Below are positions 10,099 to 18,123 of a DNA stretch of 64,000 nucleotides, piece after piece. Below the pieces are notes generated by a model. The model did not search any database, had not been told where the DNA came from, and saw nothing but the letters and a program-made list of their open reading frames with translations. Where the stretch lies: contig VGHE01000004.1 in the NCBI GenBank assembly GCA_016868315.1, forward strand, positions 124,001 to 188,000. Reading direction: 5' to 3'. The stretch comes from Betaproteobacteria bacterium. Lineage in GTDB: Bacteria; Bdellovibrionota_B; Oligoflexia; Silvanigrellales; Silvanigrellaceae. Positions within the stretch are counted from its first letter, which is position 1. The number at the start of each line of letters is the position of its first letter. The position numbers were made by a program, and so were the translations under genes.

Positions 10099-10278
10099 AT
10101 GGGAAAGAAAGACAACCGCCGTACGCGTAAAATGCTCCGTAAAAAGGGCCAGGCGAAGAAAAAGGCTGCTCGTGCACGCAGAATCAAGGGCAGAGCCGCT
10201 GCAGCTGCCACAGCTAAGAAGGCCGCAGCTCCAGCTGCTAAAGCCACCAAGACCAGCACGAAAAAATCCGCACAGTAA
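10099..10278 (+). CDS. Small Lys/Ala-rich basic protein
   Basis: A 59-residue protein made mostly of Lys, Arg and Ala, with a basic first half (NRRTRKMLRKKGQAKKKAARARRIKGR) split by few other residues and an Ala/Pro/Lys tail. The composition resembles histone H1-like or AlgP-type DNA-binding tails and some small ribosome-associated proteins, but no specific family is recognised. The ATG at 10099 is preferred to 10090 because GGAG lies nine bases upstream; at 10090 the spacing would be zero. It sits between hpd and tRNA-Ser on the same strand. A nucleic-acid-binding role is inferred from charge only. Confidence 0.65.
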   Translation: MGKKDNRRTRKMLRKKGQAKKKAARARRIKGRAAAAATAKKAAAPAAKATKTSTKKSAQ

Positions 10279-10305
10279 TCCCTTTGATTTCTGTTGGTTT
10301 GCATA

Positions 10306-10396
<91 letters not shown>

Positions 10397-10404
10397 GCAT
10401 CTCT

Positions 10405-10434
10405 AAAGCCCGGGTCAACCCTGGGCTTTTTCTT
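10405..10434 (+). terminator. Rho-independent terminator after tRNA-Ser
   Basis: A hairpin formed by AAAGCCC-GGGT and ACCC-GGGCTTT with one bulged T is followed by a T run (TTTTTCTTT). It lies ten bases after the tRNA 3' end and would separate the upstream transcript from the TPR gene. Confidence 0.8.
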
Positions 10435-10586
10435 TACCCTGGAAACAGCAACTTGAGTTGCGACGCAAATTTCCAGATCGCACCGCCAAATTTCAAGACA
10501 ATAAAATCACAGATCTTTATCTGTTGCTGTAGAATTAAGTAAACTCAGAACGGTCGCAGACGATGCAATATTCAGGAGAGTGCGAC

Positions 10587-11759
10587 ATGACACAAGACGT
10601 CAATGTTCAACCCACGGTTGTGATTTTGTCCGGACAAGCCGATCAGGCCACTCTAGCCAAAGGCACGTCACGCGCAGGCTTTGGGGTCGTTTGTGTGAAC
10701 AACAACAAAGAACTCTCCGAGGCTCTCGCAAAGCAACCTTGGGGGCTTGTGCATAACTTGCGTGCGTTCGACACACGCCATAACTACGTTTTGCAACAGC
10801 GCCTCGCGCGCAACAAAAACCTGGCCTCGATTGTACGCTTCATCATCGCACCCGAAATCAACACGCCGGCGTTAGCCTTGGTGGCCGACTGCGCCATTCG
10901 CCAAGCTTTCAATTTATCGGCCGCACTGAGTGGCAATTTGGGAGAACAGCTCAACGTACTCAAGCAAACAGACAATACGCGCAGCGAGGCGCAAAAGATT
11001 GTTCACATCCAGCGCATTTTTCAATCTCAAAATCCAAGCAAGGAATATCTCGTCGCAGTCCAAGAGGCGTATCAGGCCTACCCGCACGATCCAATTGTAC
11101 GGCTTGAATATGCGACCACTCGCTTGCATTTGGGAGAAGCCAACGATGCGGGGCTTCTAGCAAAGCGGCTGTTGCAGGTCGAATCCCACAACGTACGAGC
11201 CATGAATTTGCTCGCGCAGGTGCAGTTCAAAGCGGGAGACCTCGACGGATCTCTAAAAATTTTGGAAGTTGCGAACAAACTCTGTCCAAGCAATCCTGAA
11301 CGACTCACACTTATGGGAGATGTTCAGGTCAAAAAGGGCAATCTCACAGCAGCCAAAAAAGCTTACCTTGAAGCGCTCGACGTTTATCCACCGATCCAGG
11401 GCGCGCGGGACAGTCTCGTGCAAATTCCGCTCGATGCAGCGGAAGTTGAAACCGCTGTTCAGGTTATGCGCGGCGTGATGTCCGAAAAAGACAGGGCGGC
11501 ACTGCTGAACAAAGCCGCCATCACAGCCGTTAACGCGCGCAAATACCCCGATGCCATTCGAATCTATGGGTATGCGCTGCAACACCTTCAAGAAGATGAC
11601 CTGAAGGCCTCCATTTTCTATAATCTCGGGCTGGCCTATAAAAAAATGGGCAACTTGGCTCTCGCACTTGTTAATTTCAAAGAATGTCTGCGGATGGCTC
11701 CAGCGCATCCGAACGTCCACGAACACATCACCGAAATCGAATCAAAACAGATGATTTAA
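10587..11759 (+). CDS. TPR-repeat protein with a degenerate receiver-like N-terminal domain
   Basis: A protein of 390 residues from the ATG at 10587, which has AGGAG eight bases upstream (10563 would add eight residues without a good site). Residues 1-125 look like a receiver fold, with alternating hydrophobic strands (TVVILSG, FGVVCVN, WGLVHNL, IVRFIIA), but the usual phospho-acceptor Asp and acidic pair are absent. Residues from about 150 to the end form at least five TPR-like helix pairs (for example DPIVRLEYATTRLHLGEANDA and ASIFYNLGLAYKKMGNLALALVNFKECL). It is probably a protein-interaction scaffold. Its layout resembles the receiver-TPR protein at 42.3-43.2 kb. The partner is unknown. 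Confidence 0.78.
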   Translation: MTQDVNVQPTVVILSGQADQATLAKGTSRAGFGVVCVNNNKELSEALAKQPWGLVHNLRAFDTRHNYVLQQRLARNKNLASIVRFIIAPEINTPALALVADCAIRQAFNLSAALSGNLGEQLNVLKQTDNTRSEAQKIVHIQRIFQSQNPSKEYLVAVQEAYQAYPHDPIVRLEYATTRLHLGEANDAGLLAKRLLQVESHNVRAMNLLAQVQFKAGDLDGSLKILEVANKLCPSNPERLTLMGDVQVKKGNLTAAKKAYLEALDVYPPIQGARDSLVQIPLDAAEVETAVQVMRGVMSEKDRAALLNKAAITAVNARKYPDAIRIYGYALQHLQEDDLKASIFYNLGLAYKKMGNLALALVNFKECLRMAPAHPNVHEHITEIESKQMI

Positions 11760-12631
11760 GTCAAAGCATATTGACCAAGCGCATAAGTTAAGACCTCGTC
11801 GGGACGAGAAAAATCCCTGATGTTAATTTTCACTCCCAAACGAGCAAGAGCCTGCGTGAGATTTTCGAGCGGAGAGGTTTCAGCAAGGGCGCGTGCGGAC
11901 GTGCTCTTGCTGAGCTTCTCACCAGACTTCTCGAGGACGAGGGGTATATGCGCATACACAGGCGTTGGGTAGCCCAATGCCCGCTGCAAAAGAATATGGC
12001 GGCCAGTCAAGGGCAGAATATCCGAACCTCGAACAACCCGAGTCACGCCTTGTAAAAAATCATCGACCACAACCGCAAGGTGATAAGTGAAACAGCCGTC
12101 GGCGCGTCTGAGCACCAGGTCACCAGCCTCCTGAAGGACGTGCCCAGACTGAGCGCCTGCGAGCAGGTCGACAAACTCATAGTCATCGTTCCGGATAAGA
12201 AAACGACAGGCCGCGTTATTCGAAGCCGGCCGACCAAATGCCAGAACTGAAGCCTCCGGCCTGCAAAATCCAGGATAAATAAGCTCTCCCTGTGCGTTCT
12301 CTTTGCAACCACGGCTTTTTAAATTTTGTCGTGAACAAAAACAAGGATAGAGCAGATGCTCCACTTCAAGCTGAGCCAGAGCCTGAATATAGAACTCGGT
12401 ACGTTCGCTCTGACGAACAACAGAACCATCCCAGAACAGCCCGTGCCGCTCGAGCTCGCGCAATATCTCGGACTCATACACCCGACGCGCACGAATTGTA
12501 TCGACGTCTTCAATCCGAACGAGCCACTCTCCACCGTGCCTGCGCGCATCCAAAAAACTGGCCAGCGCGGCAACGAGAGAGCCCATATGAAGTAAACCAG
12601 AAGGTGTTGGGGCGAAGCGACCACGTTCCAT
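11756..12631 (-). CDS. gluQ: Glutamyl-Q tRNA(Asp) synthetase
   Basis: A truncated GluRS paralogue of 291 residues that attaches glutamate to queuosine in tRNA-Asp. The class I motifs are FAPTPSGLLHMGS (HIGH equivalent) and EKLSKS (KMSKS equivalent). A zinc site is visible as CFC...C...YPGFC. The anticodon-binding domain of GluRS is missing, as expected for the family. Its stop overlaps the stop of the convergent TPR gene by four bases. The tgt gene for queuosine insertion is also in this window (56.6 kb), so the modification pathway is consistent. The gene lies downstream of tRNA-Lys but is separated from it by a terminator. Confidence 0.92.
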   Translation of the reverse strand: MERGRFAPTPSGLLHMGSLVAALASFLDARRHGGEWLVRIEDVDTIRARRVYESEILRELERHGLFWDGSVVRQSERTEFYIQALAQLEVEHLLYPCFCSRQNLKSRGCKENAQGELIYPGFCRPEASVLAFGRPASNNAACRFLIRNDDYEFVDLLAGAQSGHVLQEAGDLVLRRADGCFTYHLAVVVDDFLQGVTRVVRGSDILPLTGRHILLQRALGYPTPVYAHIPLVLEKSGEKLSKSTSARALAETSPLENLTQALARLGVKINIRDFSRPDEVLTYALGQYALT

Positions 12632-12658
12632 TCAAAGCCACATCACAGAAAAAAGAGC

Positions 12659-12683
12659 AAAAAAAAACCGCCAAACGGCGGCT
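12659..12683 (-). terminator. Rho-independent terminator after tRNA-Lys
   Basis: Read on the minus strand, CCGCC-GTTT-GGCGG is followed by nine T residues. It lies ten bases after the tRNA 3' end and just before gluQ. Confidence 0.88.
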
Positions 12684-12692
12684 TTGGGGAGA

Positions 12693-12768
12693 TGGTGAAG
12701 GGTCGGGGGCTCGAACCCCGGACCAAGAGATTAAGAGTCTCTTGCTCTACCAACTGAGCTAACCCTCC
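12693..12768 (-). tRNA. tRNA-Lys (anticodon CTT)
   Basis: A 76-base cloverleaf. Acceptor GGAGGGT pairs with ACCCTTC, including one G-T pair, followed by discriminator A and an encoded CCA. The anticodon stem AGAGA/TCTCT carries loop CTCTTAA with anticodon CTT at 12735-12733. The T arm CGGGG/CCCCG is regular. On the minus strand a possible promoter lies upstream, with TTGACT around 12806 and a GATAAT-like -10 near 12788. Confidence 0.95.
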
Positions 12769-12834
12769 ACACGGCAGCTGGATTATCCAGCACACCCCAA
12801 AAAGTCAAGAGAAATGCCCATCACATTTCTTTTG

Positions 12835-13152
12835 TTACTTCGTTGCCAAAAGGATCGCGATAATGAAGGCCATGATCGTCTGGAACTCGATCAGAGCAAG
12901 GCCGAGAATCAAGGGTGTGAAGAGCTTCTCAGCCGACTGAGGATTGCGGCCGATTCCTTCGTTTGCAGCAGCTGCCGCGCGGCCCTGAGCACTTGCACCA
13001 CCGATAACAGCCAGACCGATAGCGAGAGCAGCGGCAATAGCGCGGATTTCACCACCCCAAGCGCCTGGAGTAGCAGCGGCTGCGTCCTGAGCGAATGCAG
13101 GAGCAGAAGCGAGAAGGCTTGCAGCGATCATAGCGAAACGTGAAAATTTCAT
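12835..13152 (-). CDS. atpE: ATP synthase Fo subunit c, with N-terminal signal peptide
   Basis: Proteolipid subunit of the rotary ring. The ATG at 13152 (AGGTG upstream) gives 105 residues. The first about 22 (MKFSRFAMIAASLLASAPAFA) look like a cleavable signal peptide ending in AFA before QD. After it come the two ring helices. Helix 1 contains GASAQGRAAAAANEGIGRNP, and helix 2 contains the ion-binding Glu in LALIEFQTI. The Gln of helix 1 lines up with the Gln of Na+-binding c subunits, but the residue after the Glu is Phe rather than Ser/Thr, so proton coupling is more likely (inference). It is the last gene of a leftward Fo cluster. The F1 genes are not in the window. Confidence 0.92.
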   Translation of the reverse strand: MKFSRFAMIAASLLASAPAFAQDAAAATPGAWGGEIRAIAAALAIGLAVIGGASAQGRAAAAANEGIGRNPQSAEKLFTPLILGLALIEFQTIMAFIIAILLATK

Positions 13153-13378
13153 AACAACACCTTTAATAAAACAGTCTCCACCCTCACCCATCACCGGCCA
13201 GTTCTGATCCTCAGAACCTGGGTGACAACAAAAGCACACAACAAATGTGGCTTCTGTTCCTCGTTTGCCTCACTCGAAGCAAAACCAACGCGCTGTATGC
13301 AACTCTGGCCAACCGACGAGGGCCGATAGACTGGCGGAAGCTGCGCGCAAAAACACAAAAACGGTTCAGAGCGCTCTC

Positions 13379-14233
13379 TCAGTGATCGTGATGGGCCGTA
13401 TCAAGAGAGAGACGCACATAAACCGAGCTCAGTGTCATGAAAATGAATGCCTGCAAGCATGCAACCAGTAGACCGAAGGTCAACAGCGCACCGGGCACAG
13501 GCAAGAAAGGAACGTGAAAATCACGCATCAAGGTTGAAAACACATTGAAGACCATGTGGTCACCCGAAACGTTGCCGTAAAGACGCAGGCTCAAGGAAAC
13601 AGGACGCGCCAGTAAAGCAATTAACTCAATGCTGAACATCAGCGGCGCGAGCAACAGCACGGGGCCGCACAGATGTTTTATGTAATTCCAGCCACCATGC
13701 TTCAAGCCAACGTAGTTGAACGCCAAGAAGATAATGAGCGCCATAGCGGCATTTTGACTGATGTACTCTGTTGCGGGAGGGAATCCGGGAACAAGACCCG
13801 AAAGGTTCGCACAAATGATGAAGAAGAATGTGCCGCCGAGCAGGGTTGCATAATGCGTCCAAGCTTTGTCGCCTACAATTTTCTCCAGCGTGCTGCCGAT
13901 GACAGCCCAGCACAGCTCTACAAATGCCTTTACGCCAAAGGACTTCGGTGGAAGAAGATCATCGTCGCTCATTGCCGTTGGCTTAAGGCGATAGAAGCCT
14001 GCGGCCAAGCCAACAACGGTGACAACAATGAAAGCTCCGGCAGAAGAAACCAATTCCTTCAGCACAGCCGTTTCCAGCCCGATTCCAAATATTTCGCGCA
14101 GATGTTCGGCAATAACCGCGTACCAAGACACGATTTGCAGACCACCGCCGCCACCAGCCAAAGCGGGCAGACTCACTGCAGCGACAAAAAAAGCAACCAA
14201 TGATTTGAGCCACGTGCACACGAAGCGACTCAT
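13379..14233 (-). CDS. atpB: ATP synthase Fo subunit a
   Basis: Stator half-channel subunit of 284 residues. The essential Arg lies in ALLARPVSLSLRLYGNVSGDH, and several hydrophobic helices precede and follow it. The first 26 residues (ending SLPALA before a Gly run) look like a signal peptide, as in the adjacent c subunit. GGGAGA precedes the ATG by four bases. The N-terminal part also carries a moderately long extramembrane segment (MSDDDLLPPKSFGVKAF). A 226-base gap separates it from atpE and may hold a separate promoter, but I see no clear hairpin there. Confidence 0.93.
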   Translation of the reverse strand: MSRFVCTWLKSLVAFFVAAVSLPALAGGGGGLQIVSWYAVIAEHLREIFGIGLETAVLKELVSSAGAFIVVTVVGLAAGFYRLKPTAMSDDDLLPPKSFGVKAFVELCWAVIGSTLEKIVGDKAWTHYATLLGGTFFFIICANLSGLVPGFPPATEYISQNAAMALIIFLAFNYVGLKHGGWNYIKHLCGPVLLLAPLMFSIELIALLARPVSLSLRLYGNVSGDHMVFNVFSTLMRDFHVPFLPVPGALLTFGLLVACLQAFIFMTLSSVYVRLSLDTAHHDH

Positions 14234-14287
14234 GACTTCTCCCTTGAGGCGGAGGTTGAAAACGGCTCTAAAAACAGCGTTGGGTTC

Positions 14288-14548
14288 CTAACGCAGAAGC
14301 TTGCCACGCGCAAGGGTGAGCAAAACAAGGAAAACACCGAGAGATATGAAAAAAGTGAGGATCAAAGACACTAAATTCTGGCGACCTTCCGAGATTGCCC
14401 ACAAGAAACCCCCAACACCAAGAAATTTATAAAGAATTCCCTGGAAAGTGGGCTTCTGTTTGACGACCGCTGCCGTATGACGAAACAAACCCCACGCAAC
14501 CACAAAGCCCGAAACAATGCATGCTGCTAGCAAAACCCATAAAGCCAT
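14288..14548 (-). CDS. Small Fo-cluster membrane protein (AtpI/AtpZ position), second gene
   Basis: An 86-residue protein with two clear hydrophobic helices (ALWVLLAACIVSGFVVAWGL near the N terminus and LVSLILTFFISLGVFLVLLTL near the C terminus) and a weaker middle one (FLGVGGFLWAI). Its ATG overlaps the stop of the preceding small gene (TGATG), so the two are translationally coupled. By position just before atpB it would correspond to AtpI (ring-assembly or Mg-related factor). The sequence is too short and diverged for me to confirm the family. Confidence 0.7.
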   Translation of the reverse strand: MALWVLLAACIVSGFVVAWGLFRHTAAVVKQKPTFQGILYKFLGVGGFLWAISEGRQNLVSLILTFFISLGVFLVLLTLARGKLLR

Positions 14549-14823
14549 CAGTGACTTCCGTCCTGTTCGCGCTTCGAAGCATCGCGCTCTGCGGATTTTC
14601 GAGCCAACGATAGGTTCCGAAAACTCGTTAACGTAGCCGTTCCCATGACCACCACATCAATCACGAGCAACACACCGCGACAGCTCGTCAGACCCATTCC
14701 GAAGCTCTGACAAAACTGTTGCCCCTCCGCCTGTTTAGTCCACCAAACAATAAGAACAGCAAGTCCAACCATAGCAACAAGGTTGCTGTAAAGAATTCCA
14801 AACCAGATAAGAAGTTTTCCCAT
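14548..14823 (-). CDS. Small Fo-cluster membrane protein (AtpI/AtpZ position), first gene
   Basis: A 91-residue protein with a long N-terminal hydrophobic segment (LLIWFGILYSNLVAMVGLAV), a loop with two Cys residues, a second hydrophobic segment (GVLLVIDVVVMGTATLTSF) and a charged C terminus rich in Arg, Lys, Glu and Asp. GGAGG lies ten bases before the ATG. It is the first gene of the leftward Fo cluster and is divergent from dnaA. Its place matches AtpZ/AtpI-type accessory genes in other Fo operons, but the assignment rests on context only. Confidence 0.68.
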   Translation of the reverse strand: MGKLLIWFGILYSNLVAMVGLAVLIVWWTKQAEGQQFCQSFGMGLTSCRGVLLVIDVVVMGTATLTSFRNLSLARKSAERDASKREQDGSH

Positions 14824-14908
14824 TTGGACTTGACCTCCAAGCAGACCCTCTGCACAATCCGGCCCTCACAGCCCCGAACAGATTCAGACAGTCGAGTACG
14901 AGTACACT

Positions 14909-16525
14909 ATGGCGACAATCGAAAAATCGGAAGTCTTCTTTGAAAAGCTCAAATCAAGACTCAAGTCGCTTGGTCTCGGAGACAGCGTTGCCCACTCCAT
15001 TGCGAACCAAGTTGTTCCGGTTAAATTCGACGGTCAAACAATCATTGCAGACTGCAAAAGCCAATTTCACGGAAATCTGATCATCAGCGCCAAAATGAAC
15101 GAGATCATTGAGGTTGCGAAAGATGTTTGGGGACCTAACATCGAATTTTATGTCCGCTCGGAGCCAGACACACTCGCGCAGCAACCACGAAAAGCTAAAT
15201 CCGTGAAATCTGCAAGCTCCATGTCGTTGTTCGACACGAATGATGAACCTGGTAAAAAAGCACAAGCGAATCAATCAAAGAAGAACGACAAAAAAACAGA
15301 ATCAAAATCCACCCTAAATACAGAGAACTTGGTCGCAAAGTCAGAGAAAGGTGAGACGTCTGAGATTGCACCGAAGCCAAAAATATCAACACTGCAAGCA
15401 ACGAAAAACATCAATCAGATTTCAACCCAAATGACCATCACACCCATTGCTTTGGTGGATGACTTCGAAGGAAAAACACCTTCCACCTCTGATACGTCGC
15501 GCTCATTGAACCCGGAATTAACCTTCGCAAATTTTGTGCGCGGGCAAAGTAACTTAATTGCTTATTCAGCGTGTGAATCGATTGCAAAAAACCCTGGAAA
15601 TCTGACCAACCCCGTGTTCATCTACGGTGCGACAGGACTTGGTAAAACACATTTGCTGCATTCAGTGGGCAACGAAATTCTAAGACAAAACCCGACCTGG
15701 AATATCAAATACGTGACCAGTGTCGACTACATGAACGAGCTCATTCAGGCGATTCGCTTTTATAAGCAAGAAGCTTTCCGCAACAAGTATAACCACGTCG
15801 ATGTTTTGCTTGTTGATGACATCCAATTCCTTGAAAGCAAAGATTCAACGCAGCTTGAATTCTTTCACACCTTCAACGATCTCTTTCAAAAGAGAAAGCA
15901 GATTGTAATTACAAGCGACAAATACCCAAAAGACATCCCCAACATTGAAGAGCGCTTGAAAAGCCGTTTCCTCCAGGGATTAATTGCAGACATTGAACCA
16001 CCTGGGTTTGAAGACCGAGTTGCAATTATTGAGACGAAAGCAAAAGCCCTGAATCTGAAACTCACCCGCGATGTCATTTTGCACATTGCAACTCACGTGA
16101 AATCGAACGTGCGTGAAATTCAAGGCATCCTCAACAATCTGGCAATGACTCAGTCAATGACCGGTGCACCCCCGACAATTGAATCCACGAATTCACATTT
16201 ACGCCGCATGATACGCATTCCCACACAATCTCTCGACCTCAATGCGATTCAAAAAGCAGTGGCTGCTCACTTTGGTATTAAGTTAACCGAACTCTTAGCT
16301 CAGGATCGCTCGCAGCGACTGGTCATTCCGCGACATATTGCGATGTATCTCAGCCGCGAACTCTTGGGCTCAGCAACGACAGAAATCGCAGAAGCATTTG
16401 GCCGCAAAAACCATACAACGGTCATGCACGCTGTCGAAAAAGTGAAAGAGCTTATTGAAAAAGATGCATCAACCCGAGCGATCGTGAATGAACTCAAACG
16501 AAAACTCGATCAGAATCTGGTCTGA
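14909..16525 (+). CDS. dnaA: Chromosomal replication initiator protein DnaA
   Basis: The 538-residue initiator binds DnaA boxes at oriC and loads the helicase. Domain I spans roughly 1-95. Domain II is a long Lys/Ser-rich linker (about 95-200). Domain III is the AAA+ core with Walker A GATGLGKT (240-247) and Walker B VLLVDDIQF. Domain IV, the box-binding helix-turn-helix, contains RHIAMYLSRELL and GRKNHTTVMHA. The linker makes the protein longer than E. coli DnaA. Its last 32 bases overlap the convergent Sua5-type gene. The origin lies 1.2 kb downstream rather than directly upstream. The ribosome-binding site before the ATG is weak. Confidence 0.97.
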   Translation: MATIEKSEVFFEKLKSRLKSLGLGDSVAHSIANQVVPVKFDGQTIIADCKSQFHGNLIISAKMNEIIEVAKDVWGPNIEFYVRSEPDTLAQQPRKAKSVKSASSMSLFDTNDEPGKKAQANQSKKNDKKTESKSTLNTENLVAKSEKGETSEIAPKPKISTLQATKNINQISTQMTITPIALVDDFEGKTPSTSDTSRSLNPELTFANFVRGQSNLIAYSACESIAKNPGNLTNPVFIYGATGLGKTHLLHSVGNEILRQNPTWNIKYVTSVDYMNELIQAIRFYKQEAFRNKYNHVDVLLVDDIQFLESKDSTQLEFFHTFNDLFQKRKQIVITSDKYPKDIPNIEERLKSRFLQGLIADIEPPGFEDRVAIIETKAKALNLKLTRDVILHIATHVKSNVREIQGILNNLAMTQSMTGAPPTIESTNSHLRRMIRIPTQSLDLNAIQKAVAAHFGIKLTELLAQDRSQRLVIPRHIAMYLSRELLGSATTEIAEAFGRKNHTTVMHAVEKVKELIEKDASTRAIVNELKRKLDQNLV

Positions 16526-17654
16526 TCGTAATATTTTGGTTTCGCCCTGAAGCTGCGCGATAAATCCTGTCTGCAACAGCCAAGAAAATTTCATCTTCGA
16601 GCAATCCTGAAGCCATGCGCGGGTTAAACAGCCAAACCTGCCAATCGGGTCTGCCAAGGGCAACATCCTCAGCCCAGCGCAACGCTGAGAACAAATCGTG
16701 TGCTAATACTTTGGGGTCGCCCACCTCGGATAAATCCCTATAAGCACCCACCAGTGAAGCTAATCTTTCCAGCTGCCTATTGAAATCGATGACAATAATC
16801 TTTTTGAGTCGCTCGTGCTCCAACGCGGCCGCACTATCAACAGGCTCAGAGACTGTCGCGCTGACCAGCGTCGTAAAAACGTTGGGCGCATAATGAACGA
16901 GCAACTGTCCGGGTGATGCAAGCTGGCTCATATCAGTTTGTGATTTTACGTATCGCTCGACAACACGCACCCGCGCTGCGCCAAGTTCGTTCCGTGGGAG
17001 AAGGCCTGCATCGCACAGGGAACCCAGAATCTGCTCCCGCCCCACTCCTCCTCGACGCAAGACATCCACCGTTTCATCTCCGTTGAGTCTCACAACCGTA
17101 GATTCAATCCCAAAGCCGCAGGCTCCTCCATCAACAATCCACAAGTTATCCACAGAGGGAAAATCATCGTGAACGTGCTGCGCAAGGGTTGGACTCACAT
17201 GGCCGAAAAGGTTTGCGCTCGGCGCCGCCACAGGAACATCACACAATTCAAGAAATCGCTGAGCTACGGGATGTGCTGGGCAACGGAGTCCGACCCAACC
17301 TGTCCCAGCCGACACAGACGGAACAATGAGTGACGAATGGCAGGGCAAGATTAAGGTCAACGGCCCAGGCCAAAAACAACTCCCCAAATTTTCGTGTGCA
17401 CGACGTTGCCATCCAGTGACAGCCGAAGACAGGTACTGTTTGGTGTGAGCGAGTCCCGCACAATGAACGATGAGCGGATCTTGCGCCGGACGACCCTTTA
17501 TCTCAAAAATCCGAGACACTGCGCGTTCGAGCCCAGCATGGGCGCCCAATCCATAAACGGTCTCGGTTGGAAATGCGACCACGTCGCCCGCACGCAGCCG
17601 TGCAGCGACACTTCTCAGTGCTGATTCAGACAAATCTGTAAGAATCTGGGTCAA
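16494..17654 (-). CDS. tsaC: L-threonylcarbamoyladenylate synthase, Sua5 type
   Basis: Makes threonylcarbamoyl-AMP, the first step of t6A37 tRNA modification. An N-terminal YrdC domain (AFPTETVYGLGAHA, VGLRCPAHPVAQRFL, GIESTVVRL) is followed by the SPGQLLVHYAP linker and a C-terminal Sua5 domain, giving a full-length Sua5/YwlC protein rather than short TsaC. I chose TTG at 17654 because GGGAGGGG lies about eight bases upstream and homologues begin near here. A GTG at 17702 would add 16 residues encoded by DnaA-box sequence. The gene is inserted between dnaA and the origin and runs toward dnaA. Confidence 0.88.
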   Translation of the reverse strand: MTQILTDLSESALRSVAARLRAGDVVAFPTETVYGLGAHAGLERAVSRIFEIKGRPAQDPLIVHCAGLAHTKQYLSSAVTGWQRRAHENLGSCFWPGPLTLILPCHSSLIVPSVSAGTGWVGLRCPAHPVAQRFLELCDVPVAAPSANLFGHVSPTLAQHVHDDFPSVDNLWIVDGGACGFGIESTVVRLNGDETVDVLRRGGVGREQILGSLCDAGLLPRNELGAARVRVVERYVKSQTDMSQLASPGQLLVHYAPNVFTTLVSATVSEPVDSAAALEHERLKKIIVIDFNRQLERLASLVGAYRDLSEVGDPKVLAHDLFSALRWAEDVALGRPDWQVWLFNPRMASGLLEDEIFLAVADRIYRAASGRNQNITIRPDSDRVFV

Positions 17655-17683
17655 GCCCCATCCCCTCCCGCAAACAATCCGCT

Positions 17684-17703
17684 GTATCCACAGGTTATCC
17701 ACA
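17684..17703. promoter_or_regulatory. DnaA box pair 1 (11-bp spacing)
   Basis: GTATCCACA (17684-17692, one mismatch) and the perfect TTATCCACA (17695-17703) start 11 bp apart in the same orientation. They lie at the start of the leftward Sua5-type gene. A TTGACA (minus strand, 17712-17707) sits just upstream, so DnaA bound here could also control that gene. Confidence 0.85.
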
Positions 17704-17759
17704 AGATGTCAACATAATTAGAAAACGATTCTCTTGCTCTTCCGAGCATCTTCGGTGAG

Positions 17760-17768
17760 TTATCCACT
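17760..17768 (+). promoter_or_regulatory. Single DnaA box (TTATCCACT)
   Basis: One mismatch from TTATCCACA. It borders the 65-bp AT-rich stretch that runs to about 17833. Confidence 0.65.
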
Positions 17769-17834
17769 TCAATTGAAATCAAAAAAATCGAATAAAAGTG
17801 ACATGATAACGAAATGTTAAATGGAATAATGAGG

Positions 17835-17854
17835 TTGTCCACAAGTTATCCACA
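17835..17854 (+). promoter_or_regulatory. DnaA box pair 2 (11-bp spacing)
   Basis: TTGTCCACA (17835-17843, one mismatch) and the perfect TTATCCACA (17846-17854) start exactly 11 bp apart in the same orientation, on the right edge of the first AT-rich segment. Confidence 0.87.
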
Positions 17855-17919
17855 ACCACCGAACTTTGCCCCTAGGACACTGCTAAAAAATGATCCAAGG
17901 AAACAGGGCTGACCGGGTC

Positions 17920-17961
17920 TGTGGAGAACCTGTGGACGACCTGTGGATGATCAGTGGACAA
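17920..17961 (-). promoter_or_regulatory. Four-box DnaA array in reverse orientation (11-bp phase)
   Basis: TGTGGAGAA (17920), TGTGGACGA (17931), TGTGGATGA (17942) and AGTGGACAA (17953) start at exact 11-bp steps. Read on the minus strand they are TTCTCCACA, TCGTCCACA, TCATCCACA and TTGTCCACT, with one or two mismatches each. Weak boxes in helical phase are typical of sites filled cooperatively by ATP-DnaA. Confidence 0.8.
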
Positions 17962-17990
17962 CTTTGGGTGCTAAAAAATAAAGCATTAAG

Positions 17991-17999
17991 TTGTACACA
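17991..17999 (+). promoter_or_regulatory. Degenerate DnaA box (TTGTACACA)
   Basis: One mismatch from the relaxed consensus TTATNCACA. It lies between the four-box array and pair 3, out of the 11-bp phase. Confidence 0.5.
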
Positions 18000-18033
18000 G
18001 AGATTGGCAATCATGAACAGAATATGCACGTGT

Positions 18034-18053
18034 CCATCCACAGGTTATCCACA
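18034..18053 (+). promoter_or_regulatory. DnaA box pair 3 (11-bp spacing)
   Basis: CCATCCACA (18034-18042, two mismatches) and the perfect TTATCCACA (18045-18053) start 11 bp apart. They lie to the left of the second AT-rich segment and the trio-like run. A further degenerate copy TTTTCAACA is at 18109. Confidence 0.83.
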
Positions 18054-18123
18054 GCTCACATTTCAAAAAAACCCCATCATTATCAATTCTTAAAGCCGTA
18101 CGGAGAGGTTTTCAACAAAAAAA

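Noticed and set aside
12810-12830. AGAAATG/CATTTCT inverted repeat after atpE as a terminator
   Set aside because: The stem is short and AT-rich, and the T run on the minus strand is broken. It may be only a weak terminator.
13673-14203. 176-codon plus-strand frame opposite atpB
   Set aside because: It is antisense to atpB, with no start signal or recognisable motif.
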